Below, one piece after another: positions 7,053 to 8,266 of a stretch of DNA of 8,266 bases. How positions within the stretch are numbered: position 1 is the first letter of the stretch; the number at the start of each line of letters is the position of its first letter. The stretch lies in the NCBI GenBank assembly GCA_020355945.1, contig CP070627.1, positions 8,137,792 through 8,146,057 of the forward strand, read 5' to 3'. The position numbers and the translations under genes are program-made. Origin of the DNA: Candidatus Aminicenantota bacterium. GTDB taxonomy: Bacteria; Acidobacteriota; Aminicenantia; UBA2199. Under the pieces are notes generated by a model that saw nothing but the letters and a program-made list of their open reading frames with translations, had not been told where the DNA came from and did no database searches.

Positions 7053-8266
7053 ATGCGAAATAATAATATCCCTGGTGAGTTAGCCGTCGCCGCCAGGCAC
7101 TATGCCAGGGAAAAACAATACTGGGAAAAAAAATTATCCGGGGACCTGGTGAAAACCGGTTTTCCTTACGACAAACCAGGTCCCAAAGGCATAAGTGAAG
7201 ACAAAGTACCGATGGAGGCAGTAAAATTAAGATTCACCGGGCAATTATATTCGAAATTAATGTGGACAAGCAATGGAGATGATCACATGCTCCATATGAT
7301 ACTCACGGCCGGATTGGTGGTATTACTCAACAAGTATACGGGAAACAGGGATATCATCGTGGGCGTACCGATTTATAAACAGGACAGCGAAGGCGAATTT
7401 GTTAATACCGTATTGGCATTACGGGATTATATCGAAGATTGTATGACCTTCAAAGAATTATTATACCAGGTCAAGCAAACCATTATGGAAGCCGATGAAA
7501 ATCAGAATTATCCCCTTGAAACCTTATTATACCGGTTAAATATAAATAAGCCGGCTGTGGAAAATGATTTCTCCTTGTTTGACATTGTGATTTTACTGGA
7601 AAATATCCATGATAAAAAATACATTCAACATATTAAACCCCATATGATTATCTCCTTCAACAATAACCGTACAGGTGAAGCGTTAGAGTGTATATGGGAA
7701 TTTAATACTCTCCTGTATGAGCCAGGATCCGTCCGGAAAATCGCTGCCCATTTCACTACCCTGCTGCAAGAGGCCCTTTTTAATGTTGATGCGAAAATAT
7801 CGGGTATAAATATTCTTTCCGCGGAAGAGAAAAAACAACTGGTGGTGGATTTTAATAATACTGCAGCAGCATACCCGGCAGATAAGACCATGCATGAGTT
7901 ATTTGCAGAGCAGGTGACGAAAACCCCGGACAATATCGCCGTTGTCAGTAAAGAATCAAATTTAACCTACACCCGGTTAAACCAGGAGGCCAATCAACTG
8001 GCAAAGGTATTAAAAGAAAAAGGGGCGGCAGCCGATACGATTGTGGCTATAAAGTTAGAACGGTCTCTGACTATGATTATAGGGATTTTCGCTGTATTAA
8101 AAGCTGACGCCGCTTATTTGCCTATTGACCCGGAATACCCTGGAGAACGCGTTTATTACATGCTCACCGACAGCAGTGCAAAATTTTTCCTGACTACTCC
8201 TGGTTTATCCGAAAGATTTGAAAAATTGTCAATTGTCAATTGTCAATTATTAATGGTTAATGAGAA
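7053..8266 (+). CDS. NRPS N-terminal fragment: half condensation domain, A-domain start (3' partial)
   Basis: The frame is open from ATG 7053 to the window end (404 codons) and begins an NRPS subunit. Residues about 14-265 match only the C-terminal lobe of a condensation domain. They start at the QYWEKKLSGDL segment and carry an ILTAGLVVLLNKYTG helix, an FVNTVLALRDY C5-like core, an ENQNYPLETLL C6-like core, an FDIVILLEN C7-like core and a CIWEFNTLLYEP strand. The N-terminal lobe and the HHxxxDG motif are absent, so this half cannot catalyse condensation alone. From 266 (DFNNTAAAYP) an A domain begins: A1 LTYTRLNQEANQLAK at 304, A2 LKADAAYLPIDPEYPGER at 349-366 (the usual Gly of LKAG is Asp). 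The window ends in the variable loop before A3, so substrate cannot be predicted. The complete C domain needed by this module is at the end of the preceding protein, giving a module split over two polypeptides. The start is supported by AAGGAGG and by an in-frame TAA 24 bp upstream. Confidence 0.93.
   Translation, partial: MRNNNIPGELAVAARHYAREKQYWEKKLSGDLVKTGFPYDKPGPKGISEDKVPMEAVKLRFTGQLYSKLMWTSNGDDHMLHMILTAGLVVLLNKYTGNRDIIVGVPIYKQDSEGEFVNTVLALRDYIEDCMTFKELLYQVKQTIMEADENQNYPLETLLYRLNINKPAVENDFSLFDIVILLENIHDKKYIQHIKPHMIISFNNNRTGEALECIWEFNTLLYEPGSVRKIAAHFTTLLQEALFNVDAKISGINILSAEEKKQLVVDFNNTAAAYPADKTMHELFAEQVTKTPDNIAVVSKESNLTYTRLNQEANQLAKVLKEKGAAADTIVAIKLERSLTMIIGIFAVLKADAAYLPIDPEYPGERVYYMLTDSSAKFFLTTPGLSERFEKLSIVNCQLLMVNE
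8224..8248 (+). repeat. Heptanucleotide tandem repeat in the A domain
   Basis: Three full copies of AATTGTC plus AATT. Three units make 21 bases, so the frame is conserved while each unit is read in a different phase, giving LSIVNCQL from the same DNA word. It lies in the variable stretch between the A2 and A3 cores of the A domain of the third protein. Confidence 0.85.

Noticed and set aside
7053..7850. Half C domain as an epimerization or cyclization domain
   Set aside because: Those also need the N-terminal lobe with a HHxxxDG or DxxxxD motif, which is missing here.
151..7933. Many antisense and alternate-frame open frames of 60-140 codons
   Set aside because: All lie inside the three synthetase genes, show no recognisable domains and are expected shadows of long coding frames.

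Overview
The window is an internal slice of a bacterial hybrid nonribosomal peptide synthetase / polyketide synthase (NRPS/PKS) assembly line. Three large genes lie head to tail on the + strand with almost no intergenic DNA, so they read as one operon. No promoter, terminator, RNA gene, transposase or CRISPR array is visible. Both outer genes run off the window edges.

Layout. (1) 1-960: the 3' end of an NRPS gene, coding for the C-terminal subdomain of an adenylation (A) domain, a peptidyl carrier protein (PCP) and a highly charged tail. (2) 957-7031: a complete 2024-residue PKS/NRPS hybrid, KS-AT-KR-carrier-C. It overlaps gene 1 by the four bases ATGA and has a strong Shine-Dalgarno. (3) 7053-8266: the 5' part of another NRPS gene. 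It starts with the C-terminal half of a condensation domain (no HHxxxDG), followed by the beginning of an A domain. It sits 21 bp behind gene 2, in the same reading frame, with its own Shine-Dalgarno.

How they work together. By standard colinear logic, the aminoacyl or peptidyl chain on the PCP of protein 1 passes to the KS of protein 2. It is extended by one dicarboxylic acyl unit chosen by the AT and reduced once by the KR; there is no DH or ER. The terminal C domain of protein 2 then joins it to the amino acid activated by the A domain of protein 3. The expected embedded unit is a gamma-amino-beta-hydroxy (statine-type) acid. The specificity-determining A-domain pockets (A3-A5) of both NRPS parts lie outside the window, so the amino acids cannot be predicted.

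The most unusual features are small. Four short tandem repeats (three of 9-bp units, one of 7-bp units) sit in frame inside the synthetase genes, each at a linker or variable loop. A near-identical 26-bp sequence with a GC-rich palindrome occurs twice in gene 2, in the same reading frame (encoding GLAP). These look like a sequence-diversification or insertion process acting on the megasynthase genes. The other notable feature is the gene 2/gene 3 junction, where a complete C domain is followed by an orphan C-domain half on the next protein.

Organism. Moderate GC, strong AGGAGG ribosome sites and bacterial modular NRPS/PKS architecture show a bacterium. The repeat-bearing A-domain loops remind me, from memory only, of NRPS genes of uncultured lineages such as Candidatus Aminicenantes. 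I hold this as a weak guess; nothing in the window proves it.
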